Below are positions 17,673 through 27,352 of a stretch of DNA of 64,000 nt, in pieces (the stretch's first letter is position 1; the number at the start of each line of letters is the position of its first letter). The stretch comes from Roseivivax sp. THAF197b (lineage in GTDB: Bacteria > Pseudomonadota > Alphaproteobacteria > Rhodobacterales > Rhodobacteraceae): contig NZ_CP045318.1 in NCBI RefSeq assembly GCF_009363255.1, forward strand, positions 286,001-350,000. Direction: 5' to 3'. The notes under the pieces were generated by a model. That model worked only from the letters and a program-made list of their open reading frames with translations. It was not told the DNA's origin and made no database searches. Position numbers and translations under genes: made by a program.

Positions 17673-20174
17673 ATGAAAACGCATGTGAAAGCGCTCGTCG
17701 TCGGCGGCGGCGCCGTCGGCACCTCCATCGCCTACCATCTCGCCCGCGCGGGCTGGGAGGATGTGATGCTTCTCGAACGCGACGAGCTGACGTCTGGCTC
17801 GACATGGCATGCAGCGGGTCTTCTGCCCTATTTCAACATGTCCTTCGCGACCACGCATATCCACGACTACTCGATCAAGTTCTACAAGACGCTCGAGGAA
17901 GAGACCGGCCTCAATGCGGGCTTCTCGGTCGTGGGCAACCTGCGCATGGCCCAAACGAAGGCGCGCATGGACGAATACATGGTCTATGCCACGACCGCCG
18001 AGACCTGCGGCGTGCCCTACGAGTGGATGACGCCCGCGCAGATCAAGGAGCGCTGGCCGCTGGTCAACACCGACGATCTCGAAGGCGCGATCTACCACCC
18101 GACGGACGGCTACATTAACCCCGCCGACGTCACCATGGCGATGGCCAAGGGCGCGCGGCAACGGGGCGTTTCGATTGAACGCAAATGGCAGGTCGACGGC
18201 TATCACTGGACCGGCGATCACTGGGAAGTCACGGTCACCAAAACGGTCGAAAAGGGCGGCAACCTCGTGCCCTCCGAGGAACAGATGGTCATCCATGCCG
18301 AGCATGTCGTGACCGCCACTGGAAACCACGCGCAGCGCACGGCGAAACTGTTGGGCATCAAGTCGGCGGCCATCCCGGTCGAGCACCAATTCATCGTGAC
18401 CGAGCCCGACCCGGCGCTCGTCGAGTACCGCAAGACCCATGGCGAGCATCCGGTGCTGCGCGATGCGGATGCCAAGTGGTACGTCCGCGAAGAGCGCGGC
18501 GGCTGGATTCTGGGCCCTTATGAGCGCAACGCGCCCGCGCGCTTTGCCTACGGCGTGCCTGACTCGTTCCGGGCGGACCTCTTCCCCCTCGATCTGGAGC
18601 GGATCGAAGAGGAATACATGTCGATGATCCATCGCATCCCCTCCTCGGAAGAGGTGGGCCTGAAGGACGACTATAACGGTCCCATTTGCTACACGCCTGA
18701 CGGCAATCCGCTGATCGGTCCCGCGCCGGGCCTGCGCAACATGTGGCTGGCCGAGGGCTTTTCCTTCGGGATCACGGCGGCGGGTGGTGCCGGCTATTAC
18801 CTCGCCCAACTCATGGTCGAGGGCGAGGCCGAGATCGACATGGCCTCGCTCGATCCCAAGCGCTTCGGCGATTGGCAGACCACCGAATACGCCATCAAGA
18901 AGAACGAAGAGGCGTATGAGCATGTCTACATTCTGCACCATCCCGACGAGGAACGCCCCGCCGCGCGGCCCCTGCGCACCGCGCCCAATTATGACCGGCA
19001 GAAGGCGCTGGGCGCGCAATTCGGCTGCGTGAACGGATGGGAGCGGCCCAACTATTACGGACCTGTCGATGCGCCCGAGGATTTCGACCACGACGCGCGC
19101 AGCTTCCGCCGCGGGGGCTGGTGGGAATACGCCAAGGCCGAGGCCGAGGCGATCCGGAACGGCGTCGGCATCATCGACGCGACGGCCTTCGCCAAGCACG
19201 TGGTGAAAGGGCCGGGGGCTGCGGCCTTCATGGATTGGTTCACCTGCAACAAGCTGCCAAAGGTCGGCCGGATCAACCTGACCTATGCGCTGACCGGGGC
19301 GGGCACGACGCGCACCGAATATACCGTAGTGCGTCTGGCCGAAGACAGCTTCTACCTTGTCTCCGCAGGCGCGTGGCAGGCCTATGACAGCGATTACCTG
19401 AAGAAGGCCGCCGAAGATAAGGCCGGGGATTTCGGCTATATCGAAGTGCAGGACGTGACCACGCAATGGGGCGTCTTCGCCATTGCCGGACCCAAGACGC
19501 GCGATGTGCTCAACCAGCTTGTCCGCGATGCGGAGCCTGAAACGGTCCTGTCGAACAAGCGCTTCCCCTGGCTCAGCTGCCGCGACATCGAGCTTGGCAT
19601 GGTGCCGGTCCGCGCGATCCGCGTGGCCTATACCGGGGAGCTTGGCTGGGAGCTGCATCACCCCATCGAGATGTCGACGCATCTCTGGGACCGGATCATG
19701 GAAGCGGGTGCGCCGTTTGGGCTGAAACCCGTGGGCGCTCGTGCGCAGAACTGGCTCCGGCAGGAGAAGTCCTACCGCGCTTTCGGCAACGAGCTTGGCC
19801 GGGATGCGACACCATTGGAGGCCGATCTGCCGCGCTTCGTGGACCTGTCCAAGGACTTCCATGGCAAGGCCGAGATGGAGGCCAAGGGCATCCGGTCGAA
19901 ATGCGTCACGGTCCTGATCGACGGGCCCGCCGATGCCGATCCCTGGGGCCGCGAAGCGCTCTATCTCGAGGATGGCACGCGGGTCGGGCGGCTGACCTCG
20001 GGCGGCTATTCGGTGGCCTTCGGCAAGTCGATCGGCATGGGCTACGTCAAGCCCGAGGTCGCTCAGACGGGCCAGGCGCTGAAGGTCAAGATGTTCGACC
20101 AGCTCTGGGATGCCGTCATCACCGAAGACAGTCCCTACGATCCGTCGAACGCCACGATCCGTCAGGACGGCTGA
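17673..20174 (+). CDS. FAD-dependent dimethylglycine/sarcosine dehydrogenase-like protein with GcvT domain
   Basis: An 833-residue two-part enzyme. The N-terminal half is a DAO-type FAD oxidoreductase with GGGAVGTSIAYHLARAG (residues 10-26) and SGSTWHAAGLLP, whose His aligns with the residue carrying covalent FAD in dimethylglycine and sarcosine dehydrogenases. The C-terminal half (from about 425) is an aminomethyltransferase (GcvT) module with YTGELGWELH and a terminal barrel ending GYVKPEV. Such proteins oxidise N-methyl groups and pass the one-carbon unit to tetrahydrofolate, a step in glycine betaine catabolism. Which N-methyl substrate is used cannot be decided. The gene appears monocistronic; a GC-rich hairpin follows it. 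Confidence 0.85.
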   Translation: MKTHVKALVVGGGAVGTSIAYHLARAGWEDVMLLERDELTSGSTWHAAGLLPYFNMSFATTHIHDYSIKFYKTLEEETGLNAGFSVVGNLRMAQTKARMDEYMVYATTAETCGVPYEWMTPAQIKERWPLVNTDDLEGAIYHPTDGYINPADVTMAMAKGARQRGVSIERKWQVDGYHWTGDHWEVTVTKTVEKGGNLVPSEEQMVIHAEHVVTATGNHAQRTAKLLGIKSAAIPVEHQFIVTEPDPALVEYRKTHGEHPVLRDADAKWYVREERGGWILGPYERNAPARFAYGVPDSFRADLFPLDLERIEEEYMSMIHRIPSSEEVGLKDDYNGPICYTPDGNPLIGPAPGLRNMWLAEGFSFGITAAGGAGYYLAQLMVEGEAEIDMASLDPKRFGDWQTTEYAIKKNEEAYEHVYILHHPDEERPAARPLRTAPNYDRQKALGAQFGCVNGWERPNYYGPVDAPEDFDHDARSFRRGGWWEYAKAEAEAIRNGVGIIDATAFAKHVVKGPGAAAFMDWFTCNKLPKVGRINLTYALTGAGTTRTEYTVVRLAEDSFYLVSAGAWQAYDSDYLKKAAEDKAGDFGYIEVQDVTTQWGVFAIAGPKTRDVLNQLVRDAEPETVLSNKRFPWLSCRDIELGMVPVRAIRVAYTGELGWELHHPIEMSTHLWDRIMEAGAPFGLKPVGARAQNWLRQEKSYRAFGNELGRDATPLEADLPRFVDLSKDFHGKAEMEAKGIRSKCVTVLIDGPADADPWGREALYLEDGTRVGRLTSGGYSVAFGKSIGMGYVKPEVAQTGQALKVKMFDQLWDAVITEDSPYDPSNATIRQDG

Positions 20175-20183
20175 TCCGGGCTG

Positions 20184-20210
20184 CGGGCCGGGGCTTGCAC
20201 CCGGCCCGCG
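20184..20210 (+). terminator. 10-bp GC-rich hairpin after the demethylating flavoprotein gene
   Basis: GCGGGCCGGG (20184-20193) and CCCGGCCCGC (20201-20210) pair perfectly around a 7-base loop, ten bases after the stop codon. There is no T-tract, so termination is plausible but not certain; it also has the form of the REP-like palindromes found after mutT. Confidence 0.5.
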
Positions 20211-20256
20211 CCCGTCGCATGAGACCCGGGTCACTCGTTGCCCGGAGGTCTGGCCC

Positions 20257-20655
20257 ATGAAAACCGTTCTCGTCTCTGCCGTCGCGCTGATCGATGTCGA
20301 TGGCCGCGTGCTTCTGGCGCAGCGGCCCGAGGGCAAGTCGATGGCGGGCCTTTGGGAATTCCCGGGCGGCAAGGTCGAGCAAGGGGAGACGCCCGAGGCG
20401 GCCCTGATCCGGGAGCTGCACGAGGAGCTCGGGATCGACACATGGGCATCCTGTCTCGCGCCGCTGACCTTCGCCTCGCATTCCTATGAGAGCTTCCACC
20501 TGCTCATGCCGCTCTTCGCCTGCCGGAAATGGGAGGGCATTCCGCAGCCGCGCGAGGGCCAGGTGCTAAAATGGGCACACGCGCGGGAATTGTCGGACTA
20601 TCCGATGCCGCCCGCGGATGTGCCGATCATTCCGATCCTGCGGGATTGGTTGTAA
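20257..20655 (+). CDS. mutT: 8-oxo-dGTP diphosphatase MutT (Nudix hydrolase)
   Basis: A 132-residue Nudix protein that removes oxidised dGTP from the nucleotide pool. The Nudix box occupies residues 38-60 and retains the REL-HEELG core, preceded by LWEFPGGK as in MutT. LLAQRPEGKSMAGLW is also characteristic. The ATG at 20257 is preceded by GGAGG (20244-20248); the frame is open further upstream but that extension has no family similarity. It is followed by a 530-base gap rich in REP-like palindromes. Confidence 0.92.
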   Translation: MKTVLVSAVALIDVDGRVLLAQRPEGKSMAGLWEFPGGKVEQGETPEAALIRELHEELGIDTWASCLAPLTFASHSYESFHLLMPLFACRKWEGIPQPREGQVLKWAHARELSDYPMPPADVPIIPILRDWL

Positions 20656-20666
20656 GACGCGGCGCT

Positions 20667-21115
20667 GTCCCGGGCTTGCCCCGGGATCTCTTGGTGCCAT
20701 ACCCGGCGAGGCCCCGGATCAGGTCCGGGGCATAGAGTGTCGAGCTCAGAGCGGCGAGCCGGGCCCGAGACAAGCGCGTGGTGCCGGAGAGGGGACCAAA
20801 TGCGGGACGCTGGGCGCGCCTGACCAGTGGGGTGGCGCTGCACCATCTGAACGGATGCGCTTTATACCAACCAAGTCCGCGCGCAGAAGGTACCACGGCG
20901 CTGGCGGTACCAAAGCGCCAGCCCGCGGGGCTGGGCAGGCGCTTGAGCGCGGCGGCTGCACGCAGCCTTGGTTCCGCGCTCTGGGTGCTTTGCTCAGATA
21001 ATGGCGCGATGAAACGTCCTCCTCGGGCTTGACTCGAGGATCGTTAAACGTGGGCTCCTTGATCAGAGATCCTCGGGTCAAACCCAAGGATGACAGCGGT
21101 CAGGGCCGAGGATGA
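20667..21115. repeat. Cluster of REP-like palindromes in a 530-base gene-free gap
   Basis: The gap between mutT and infB has no convincing gene. It holds several short palindromes of the type dispersed in alphaproteobacterial genomes: TCCCGGG/CCCGGGA (20668-20686), CCCCGGA/TCCGGGG (20712-20730), TCCTCGGG/CTCGAGGA with one G-T pair (21020-21040), and ATCCTCGGGT/ACCCAAGGAT with one mismatch (21069-21091), followed by further GGATGAC copies near 21089 and 21107. The open frames in between do not look coding. Confidence 0.65.
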
Positions 21116-21135
21116 CGGCCAAGGTCTCGCCCAAC

Positions 21136-21162
21136 AAAAAGGGCGGCCCCGAAGGACCGCCC
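21136..21162 (-). terminator. Intrinsic terminator of the rimP-nusA-ylxR-infB operon
   Basis: On the minus strand GGGCGGTCC-TTCG-GGGCCGCCC forms a 9-bp stem (one G-U pair) with a UUCG tetraloop, immediately followed by TTTTT. It lies 24 bases after the infB stop codon. Confidence 0.9.
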
Positions 21163-21185
21163 CAATTTGATGGTCGCTGTGCCGA

Positions 21186-23702
21186 TCAGCTCAGCGTCCG
21201 CTCCACCTCTTCGCGGGTGAAGATTTCGATCACGTCACCCTTGCGGATGTCGTCGTAATTCTCGAAGGCCATGCCGCATTCCTGGCCGGACTGCACTTCG
21301 GACACTTCATCCTTGAAGCGCTTCAGCGTCTTCAGCGTGCCTTCGTGGATCACAACGTCGTCGCGCAGCAGGCGCACACCGGCCGAACGGCGCGCGACAC
21401 CTTCGGTCACGAGGCAGCCCGCCACATTGCCGACGCCGGTGACGCGGAACGTGTCCTTGATCTCGGCGTAACCGATGAAGTTCTCGCGGATCTCGTTCGA
21501 CAGAAGCCCAGAGGCCGCCGCTTTCACGTCGTCCACCAGATCGTAGATGACGCTGTAATAGCGCAGCTCCACGCCCTTCTGGTTGGCCGAGTTCCGGGCC
21601 GAGGCATTAGCGCGGACATTGAAGCCCAGGATCGGCGCGTTTGACGCCTCCGCGAGGCCCACATCGGTCTCGGTGATCGCACCCACACCGTAATGCAGGA
21701 CGCGCACGCGGACCTCTTCGTTGCCGACCTTCTCGAGCGCCTGAACGATGGCCTCCGCGGAGCCCTGCACGTCGGCCTTTACCAGAACCGGCAGCTCGGA
21801 GACGTTTTCGTTCTCCTTGGCCTGCTGCATGAGGCTTTCGAGCGTGGTTGCGGCACCGGCAGCGGCGCGCTTGTCCTTGGCGACCTGCTGGCGATACTCG
21901 GCGATTTCGCGCGCCTGCGCCTCGGTCTCGACGACGTTCAGCACGTCGCCTGCCTCGGGCGTGCCGTTGAGGCCCAGAACCTCGACCGGAACCGAGGGAC
22001 CCGCTTCCTTGACGCGGTTGCCCTGGTCGTTCTCCATCGCGCGCACCTTGCCCCATTGCTCGCCGACGACGAAGATGTCGCCCTGGCGCAGGGTGCCGTT
22101 CTGCACGAGCACGGTGGCGACCGGGCCACGGCCCACATCGAGCTGCGCCTCGATGACCGCGCCCTGTGCGGGACGGTCGGGGTTGGCTTTCAGCTCGAGG
22201 ATCTCGGATTGCAGCGCGATGGCTTCGAGAAGCTCGTCGATGCCCTGACCGGAGACCGCGGAGACCTCGACGTCCTGCACGTCGCCCGACATCTGCTCCA
22301 CGATCACTTCGTGCTGCAGAAGGTCGGTGCGCACCTTGGTCGGGTTCGCCTCGGGCTTGTCGATCTTGTTGATCGCCACGATCATCGGCACCTTGGCCGC
22401 TTTCGCGTGATTGATGGCCTCGATGGTCTGCGGCATGACCGCGTCATCCGCGGCCACCACGAGCACGACGATATCCGTCACCTGCGCACCGCGTGAGCGC
22501 ATGGAGGTGAAGGCCGCGTGGCCCGGCGTGTCGAGGAAGGACAGGACCGCGCCGCTATCGGTGGTCACCTGGTAGGCGCCGATATGCTGCGTGATGCCGC
22601 CCGCTTCGCCCTGGGTCACTTTGGTCTTGCGGATCGCATCCAGAAGCGAGGTCTTGCCGTGGTCGACATGGCCCATCACGGTGATGATCGGCGCGCGGTC
22701 CTGCAGGTCTTCGGGCTTGTCCTCGACCTGCTCGATCACCTGTTCGACGTCCGAATCGGAGACGCGGGTCACCTTGTGGCCGAATTCCTCGATGATGAGC
22801 TCGGCGGTGTCCTGGTCGATGCTTTGGTTCTGCGTCGCCATGATGCCATTGTTCATCAACGATTTGACGACGTCACCCACACGTTCGGCCATGCGGTTGG
22901 CAAGCTCGGCCACGGTGATGGCCTCGGGCAGCTGCACGTCACGCACGACCTTCTCGCGGTTCACGGGGCCGCCCATCGCCTTCTGGCGTGCACGCTCCTG
23001 CTTGCGCTTCATCGCGGCCATGGACTTCTGACGGCCGCCTTCGCCACCGGTCAGGGCCTGGTTGACGGTCAGCTTGCCGGCACGGCGGCCGCCGCCATCC
23101 TTGGCCTTGGGCGCGCGACCGCGATCGTCACGATCCCGGTCGGGCTTGCGGGCCGGCGCGGGCGCGGGCTTGGCGCCGCGCGGCGCGTTTGCCGGATCGG
23201 GCGCCGCTGCCGGATCGGGTGCGGCCTTGGCGCGAAGCTCCGCCTCGGCGGCCTCGCGCTTCTTGCGCTCCTCGTCCTCGGCCTTCTGGCGCGCACGCTC
23301 CTCGGCTTCGCGCTGCTCGCGCTCTTTCTGTTCCTTCTCGGCGCGCAGGCGCTCACGCTCTTCGGCGCGGGCCTTTTCCTCGGCTTCGCGCTTGGCGGCT
23401 TCTTCGGATTCGCGGGCCTTTGCGGCCTGCAGGGCCTTCAGGCGGCGCTCCATCTCCGCGTCGGAGATGCCCGCCGGTCGTTTTGCCGAGGCCTGGGCCG
23501 CGGCCCGCTGCGCCGCGCTCGCGACGTTTTCCGCATCGGATTTCGATGCGGATCCCGCATTAGTCTTCGGGACCACGACGCGCTTGCGCTTGGTCTCGAC
23601 CACGACGTTCTTGGTACGGCCGTGAGAGAAGCTCTGCTTCACCGATCCCGAACGGGGACCGCCACGTACACCCAAAGTCTTCTTGCCGTCGTTATCGCTC
23701 AT
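21186..23702 (-). CDS. infB: Translation initiation factor IF-2
   Basis: An 838-residue translational GTPase that delivers initiator tRNA to the 30S subunit. The N-terminus has the alphaproteobacterial IF2 start followed by a long highly charged Arg/Glu/Ala region (about residues 80-210), then the conserved region [20 protein letters not shown]. The G domain has GHVDHGKT (near 344), DTPGHAAF and NKID; the remaining beta-barrel domains end with [12 protein letters not shown]. It is the last gene of the operon; its start overlaps the stop of the ylxR-like gene by four bases. Confidence 0.97.
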   Translation of the reverse strand: MSDNDGKKTLGVRGGPRSGSVKQSFSHGRTKNVVVETKRKRVVVPKTNAGSASKSDAENVASAAQRAAAQASAKRPAGISDAEMERRLKALQAAKARESEEAAKREAEEKARAEERERLRAEKEQKEREQREAEERARQKAEDEERKKREAAEAELRAKAAPDPAAAPDPANAPRGAKPAPAPARKPDRDRDDRGRAPKAKDGGGRRAGKLTVNQALTGGEGGRQKSMAAMKRKQERARQKAMGGPVNREKVVRDVQLPEAITVAELANRMAERVGDVVKSLMNNGIMATQNQSIDQDTAELIIEEFGHKVTRVSDSDVEQVIEQVEDKPEDLQDRAPIITVMGHVDHGKTSLLDAIRKTKVTQGEAGGITQHIGAYQVTTDSGAVLSFLDTPGHAAFTSMRSRGAQVTDIVVLVVAADDAVMPQTIEAINHAKAAKVPMIVAINKIDKPEANPTKVRTDLLQHEVIVEQMSGDVQDVEVSAVSGQGIDELLEAIALQSEILELKANPDRPAQGAVIEAQLDVGRGPVATVLVQNGTLRQGDIFVVGEQWGKVRAMENDQGNRVKEAGPSVPVEVLGLNGTPEAGDVLNVVETEAQAREIAEYRQQVAKDKRAAAGAATTLESLMQQAKENENVSELPVLVKADVQGSAEAIVQALEKVGNEEVRVRVLHYGVGAITETDVGLAEASNAPILGFNVRANASARNSANQKGVELRYYSVIYDLVDDVKAAASGLLSNEIRENFIGYAEIKDTFRVTGVGNVAGCLVTEGVARRSAGVRLLRDDVVIHEGTLKTLKRFKDEVSEVQSGQECGMAFENYDDIRKGDVIEIFTREEVERTLS

Positions 23703-24346
23703 GAAGCTCTCTTATCCTTTCCGACGACCCCTGTCGCCGCATCGCGCGTCTTCACATCAACGCGCATACCCTTGAGACGTTGGGCATCCTCTACAACACG
23801 TTTCGTGAGACCGCCAGCGCCGAGCGCCGCGTGCACCACTTTATCGCGCCCGAAGGCCTGCCCCAGCTCCTCCGCCCCGAGCCAGCCGATATAGCTGCCG
23901 AAATGCGGGGTGGAGAGCTTTGTTTTTCCGCGGGCCGAGCCATCCTCGGCCTGGATCAGAACCTCTGCTTCCTCTTTCTGAAGCCAGTCCTTCACCTTCT
24001 CATAGCCGGACACCGCGTTGCCCGACTTTCGCGCAAGGCTGATCAGGTCGATCACCCGTTGCGTGAGCATTTTCTCGACCATGTCCGTCAACCCGTCGGG
24101 CAGCGTCACGGCCTGTTTTGCCGCACGAGAAAAGAGCTTTTTCGCCACAGCTTTATCCATCGCGGCCCGATCCGCCGCAACCCAGATACCGCGTCCGGGC
24201 AATTTGCCCGCGATATCAGGCACAACCATGCCGTCGGGGCCGACCACGAAGCGCACGAGTCCAGAGACGGGCTGCGAATCGCCACTGGCGATGCAGCGCC
24301 GTTCCGGCCCGTCGTCCCGATCCTTGGTTCGGCCCCCTCGGCTCAT
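23699..24346 (-). CDS. YlxR-family RNA-binding protein with C-terminal L7Ae-like region
   Basis: A 215-residue protein encoded between nusA and infB, the conserved site for YlxR (DUF448). The first 85 residues carry the YlxR motif: [19 protein letters not shown] and [13 protein letters not shown]. The rest resembles the L7Ae/L30e RNA-binding fold ([25 protein letters not shown]), a fusion usual in alphaproteobacteria. YlxR has been linked to RNase P modulation and nucleoid-associated regulation in other bacteria; its role here is unproven. Confidence 0.88.
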   Translation of the reverse strand: MSRGGRTKDRDDGPERRCIASGDSQPVSGLVRFVVGPDGMVVPDIAGKLPGRGIWVAADRAAMDKAVAKKLFSRAAKQAVTLPDGLTDMVEKMLTQRVIDLISLARKSGNAVSGYEKVKDWLQKEEAEVLIQAEDGSARGKTKLSTPHFGSYIGWLGAEELGQAFGRDKVVHAALGAGGLTKRVVEDAQRLKGMRVDVKTRDAATGVVGKDKRAS

Positions 24347-24351
24347 CCCGG

Positions 24352-25980
24352 TTACACCTCTTCGGTCTCTTGCGAGCCCTCATCGGCCTCGCCGTCTTCT
24401 GCATCCGCATCTGCCTCGAGCTCGGTCGGATCGACCCATCCCAGCAGAACGCGCGCGGTCATGACCATCGTCTGCGCCTCTTCGAGACTCACTTCGAACG
24501 GTTCGAGCACGCCATCATCCTTGATGCGCTGCCCGTCGACCGTCGTCCAGCCACCGGCCAGTTCCCAGTCGGCGCAGGTCGCGAAGTCCTCAAGGGTCTT
24601 CACGTCATCCTTGGCGAGCGCCTCCACCATTTGGGGTGTCAGGCCTTCGAATTCAATGAGGCTCTGCTCGGCACCAAGCGCGCGCGCGCGCTCCAGCGCC
24701 TCGGCGGCTTGCGCTTCCAGCACGTCACGCGCCCGCGCCTGCAATTCCTGCGCGGTATCCTCGTCGACGCCATCGATGACCGTCAGCTCGTCAAGCTCCA
24801 CATAGGCGACCTCTTCGAGGTTGGTGAAGCCTTCGGAAACCAGGAGCTGGGCGAAGAATTCGTCCACGTCGAGCGCGGCCACGAAGAGCTGCGTGCGCTC
24901 CTCGAATTCCTTCTGGCGGCGGGCCGATTCCTCTTCCTCGGTGAGGATGTCGATATCGAGCCCGGTCAGCTGGCTGGCCAGACGCACGTTCTGACCGCGA
25001 CGGCCGATGGCGAGCGACAGCTGCTCGTCGGGCACGACGACCTCGATCCGCTCCGCATCCTCGTCGAGAACCACCTTGGAGACCTCGGCGGGCTGCAGCG
25101 CGTTCACGAGGAACGTGGGCATGTCCTCGTTCCACGGGATGATGTCGATCTTTTCGCCCTGAAGCTCGTTCACGACGGCCTGTACGCGGGAGCCGCGCAT
25201 ACCGACGCAGGCGCCCACGGGGTCGATCGAGTTGTCATAGGACACCACGCCGATCTTCGCGCGGCTGCCGGGATCGCGGGCCACGGCCTTGATCTCGATG
25301 ATGCCGTCGTAGATCTCGGGCACTTCCATCTTGAAGAGCTCCGCCATGAATTCGGGGGCCGTGCGCGACAGGAAGATCTGCGGGCCCCGGACCTCACGGC
25401 GCACATCCTTGATGTAGCAGCGGATGCGGTCGTTGGGACGGTAGCTTTCGCGGCCGATCTTCTCGTTGCGGCGCAGGATGCCTTCGCCCCGGCCGATATC
25501 GACGATGACGTTGCCGTATTCCTCGCGCTTGACGACACCGTTGATGATGGTGCCCGCGCGATCCTTGAACTCTTCGAACTGACGGTCCCGCTCGGCTTCG
25601 CGGACCTTCTGCAGGATCACCTGCTTCGCGGATTGCGCGGCGATGCGGCCGAGCTCGACGGGGGGCACTTCCTCTTCGAAGGTGTCGCCGACCTTGGGAT
25701 CGGCCATGTATTGCTTGGCCTGATCGACGGTGAACTCGGCCTGGTAGTTCTCGACCTCGTCATCCTCGACGACGGTGCGCACGCGGGTGAAGGTCGCCCG
25801 GCCGGTGCGGCGGTCGATCTTCACGCGGATGTCCATCTCGGCGCCGTAGCGGGACTTCGCGGCACGGGCGAGGCTTTCCTCCATCGCCTCGACCACGAGA
25901 CCGGGGTCGATCATCTTTTCCCGCGCGACGGCTTCTGCGGTCTGTAGAAGCTCCAGCTGGTTGGCGGATGTGATGGCCAT
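24352..25980 (-). CDS. nusA: Transcription termination/antitermination factor NusA
   Basis: A 542-residue NusA with an N-terminal RNA polymerase-binding domain, an S1 domain (about residues 135-200, [21 protein letters not shown]), two KH domains including [17 protein letters not shown] and [14 protein letters not shown], and C-terminal acidic repeats around residues 360-510. The last 30 residues are almost all acidic. It modulates pausing, termination and antitermination. The gene follows rimP by six bases and precedes the ylxR-like gene by five. Confidence 0.97.
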   Translation of the reverse strand: MAITSANQLELLQTAEAVAREKMIDPGLVVEAMEESLARAAKSRYGAEMDIRVKIDRRTGRATFTRVRTVVEDDEVENYQAEFTVDQAKQYMADPKVGDTFEEEVPPVELGRIAAQSAKQVILQKVREAERDRQFEEFKDRAGTIINGVVKREEYGNVIVDIGRGEGILRRNEKIGRESYRPNDRIRCYIKDVRREVRGPQIFLSRTAPEFMAELFKMEVPEIYDGIIEIKAVARDPGSRAKIGVVSYDNSIDPVGACVGMRGSRVQAVVNELQGEKIDIIPWNEDMPTFLVNALQPAEVSKVVLDEDAERIEVVVPDEQLSLAIGRRGQNVRLASQLTGLDIDILTEEEESARRQKEFEERTQLFVAALDVDEFFAQLLVSEGFTNLEEVAYVELDELTVIDGVDEDTAQELQARARDVLEAQAAEALERARALGAEQSLIEFEGLTPQMVEALAKDDVKTLEDFATCADWELAGGWTTVDGQRIKDDGVLEPFEVSLEEAQTMVMTARVLLGWVDPTELEADADAEDGEADEGSQETEEV

Positions 25981-25986
25981 CGTCTC

Positions 25987-26556
25987 TTACTCCTCGGTTT
26001 GGCCGTCGTCGGCCTCGATTTCGTCGTACTTCTTCTCGTCGATTGCCTGGGCCTTGCGGGCTTTCAGCATCTCGCGGATGAGCTCGTCCGTCAGAACCAG
26101 TTTGGCATCGGACAGCCAATCGAATTGCAGACCCACGGTGCCCGCCTCGATATTCACGAGCACTTCGCTGCCTTCGACCCCGGCCAGCACGCCTTTGAAG
26201 CGCCGCTGCCCGTCAATGAGCTCATGCGTCTCGAGCTTGACCTCGTAGCCCTCAAAGGTCTCGAAATCCTTCAGGCGGGTGAGCGGCCGGTCGATGCCGG
26301 GCGAGGACACCTCAAGCGTGTAGGCATCGAGGATCGGGTCCTCCACGTCGAGCGTCGCGGACAGCGCGGTCGAGATTTCCGCGCATTCATCGACTTCGAT
26401 ACCACCCTGGGGCCGCTCGGCCATGATCTGCAGGAGCGGCGTCTTGCCGCCCTGGAGACGCACGCGCACGAGCTCGAAGCCCATATCCTCGATCACCGGC
26501 TGGGCGATCTCGGCGATGCGCTTGTCCATGGATGTCTTCGCGATCAGATCGGTCAT
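25987..26556 (-). CDS. rimP: Ribosome maturation factor RimP
   Basis: A 189-residue 30S assembly factor. The N-terminal domain has [20 protein letters not shown] and the second domain [19 protein letters not shown], both diagnostic of RimP. The C-terminal tail is extended and acidic. The ATG at 26556 begins [14 protein letters not shown]; the frame stays open upstream, but that part crosses a terminator hairpin and lacks similarity. First gene of the rimP-nusA-ylxR-infB operon. Confidence 0.93.
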   Translation of the reverse strand: MTDLIAKTSMDKRIAEIAQPVIEDMGFELVRVRLQGGKTPLLQIMAERPQGGIEVDECAEISTALSATLDVEDPILDAYTLEVSSPGIDRPLTRLKDFETFEGYEVKLETHELIDGQRRFKGVLAGVEGSEVLVNIEAGTVGLQFDWLSDAKLVLTDELIREMLKARKAQAIDEKKYDEIEADDGQTEE

Positions 26557-26599
26557 GGTATCCTGTACGGGTTCGGGCGTGACCCTGTGGTGCGGGCAC

Positions 26600-26622
26600 A
26601 AAAAAACGGGCGCGCGGCCCGT
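26600..26622 (-). terminator. Intrinsic terminator in the rimP leader (possible attenuator)
   Basis: On the minus strand ACGGGC-CGCGC-GCCCGT is followed by seven T residues. It lies 44 bases before the rimP start and downstream of a good promoter, so it would stop operon transcription unless read through. A segment in the leader (26659-26665, reading GGCGCGC on the minus strand) could pair with the GCGCGCC of the stem and disrupt it. Confidence 0.8.
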
Positions 26623-26677
26623 GATCGAATTCCGGTGGAGCGTCAGGTTTGGACCCCAGCGCGCCGCTGTTGAGGTG

Positions 26678-26706
26678 CATATACGGATGCATGCCCGAGT
26701 CTGCAA
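26678..26706 (-). promoter_or_regulatory. Promoter for the rimP-nusA-infB operon
   Basis: On the minus strand TTGCAG (-35, 26701-26706) and TATATG (-10, 26678-26683) are separated by 17 bases. Transcription would start near 26671, giving a leader of about 115 bases to the rimP ATG. The rest of the 381-base gap from 26557 to 26937 holds a leader terminator and the HU terminator; I see no gene in it. Confidence 0.6.
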
Positions 26707-26884
26707 GAGCAAAGGCGCGCGCCGGGCGGGGGCGGTTCGTCCCTCTGCGTCCGCAACAACCACGACGTGACAGACATTGAGATGGCGCCTTCCCGCATGA
26801 GTGCGCATGTCGCAGTGTCACTCCCGAGGGCAGTCGGCGACCGATAATCCTCTCGGCCAGACGGGCAGTATCGTCTGCCAACGA

Positions 26885-26913
26885 AAAAGGACCGCACCTC
26901 GCGGCACGGTCCC
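26885..26913 (-). terminator. Intrinsic terminator of the HU gene
   Basis: On the minus strand GGACCGTGCC-GCGA-GGTGCGGTCC forms a 10-bp stem with two G-U pairs and a GCGA tetraloop, followed by TTTTT, 24 bases after the HU stop codon. Confidence 0.9.
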
Positions 26914-26937
26914 TAATATCTTCGCGGCGCGTCGGGC

Positions 26938-27225
26938 TTAGCCGTTGACGCTGTCCTTGAGGGCCTTGGCGATGGTCATCTTGACCTGCTTGTCGGCCTC
27001 TTTCTTGAACTGCTCGCCGGTCGCGGGGTTGCGGACCATGCGCTCGGGGCGCTCGCGGCAGTAGATCTTGCCGACGCCGGGCAGGGTCACGGCACCGCCG
27101 CCTGCGACTTCGCGCGTGATGATGCTGGTGATGGCGTCCAGTGCCTCGCCTGCGGATTTCTTGTCGCTGTCCATCTCTTCCGCGAGTGCGGCAACGAGCT
27201 GGGTCTTGGTCATGGGCTTCGCCAT
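26938..27225 (-). CDS. hup: HU-family DNA-binding protein
   Basis: A 95-residue nucleoid protein of the HU/IHF family. It starts MAKPMTKTQLVAALAEEM, has the GAVTLPGVGKIYCRERPERMVRNP segment of the DNA-binding arm with the conserved RNPATGE tip, and ends with the usual helix. HU bends DNA without strong sequence preference. The ATG at 27225 follows GAGGAG; the longer in-frame start upstream has no family support. It is expressed alone between its own terminator and the AMP nucleosidase gene. Confidence 0.93.
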   Translation of the reverse strand: MAKPMTKTQLVAALAEEMDSDKKSAGEALDAITSIITREVAGGGAVTLPGVGKIYCRERPERMVRNPATGEQFKKEADKQVKMTIAKALKDSVNG

Positions 27226-27352
27226 TTTTATCTCCTCTAGCCTCCCCCAGTTGGGGCCTTGGGCGTCATTTGAACCGCATATTGCGTACAAACACAACGA
27301 TTAGCGTTATAGATAGGGTCGAAAACAAGCACTTTTTACGTGTGTCGCAGGG

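Noticed and set aside
17637..20441. 934-residue open frame on the minus strand opposite the dimethylglycine/sarcosine dehydrogenase-like gene
   Set aside because: It mirrors the codon structure of the real gene in a GC-rich genome and shows no protein family features; the plus-strand protein is a full, recognisable enzyme.
24118..25947. 609-residue open frame opposite nusA, and similar long frames opposite yidC (47663-49663), infB (22518-23894) and the DUF2125-like gene
   Set aside because: All are antisense shadows with His/Arg/Gly-rich low-complexity translations and no homology-like motifs.
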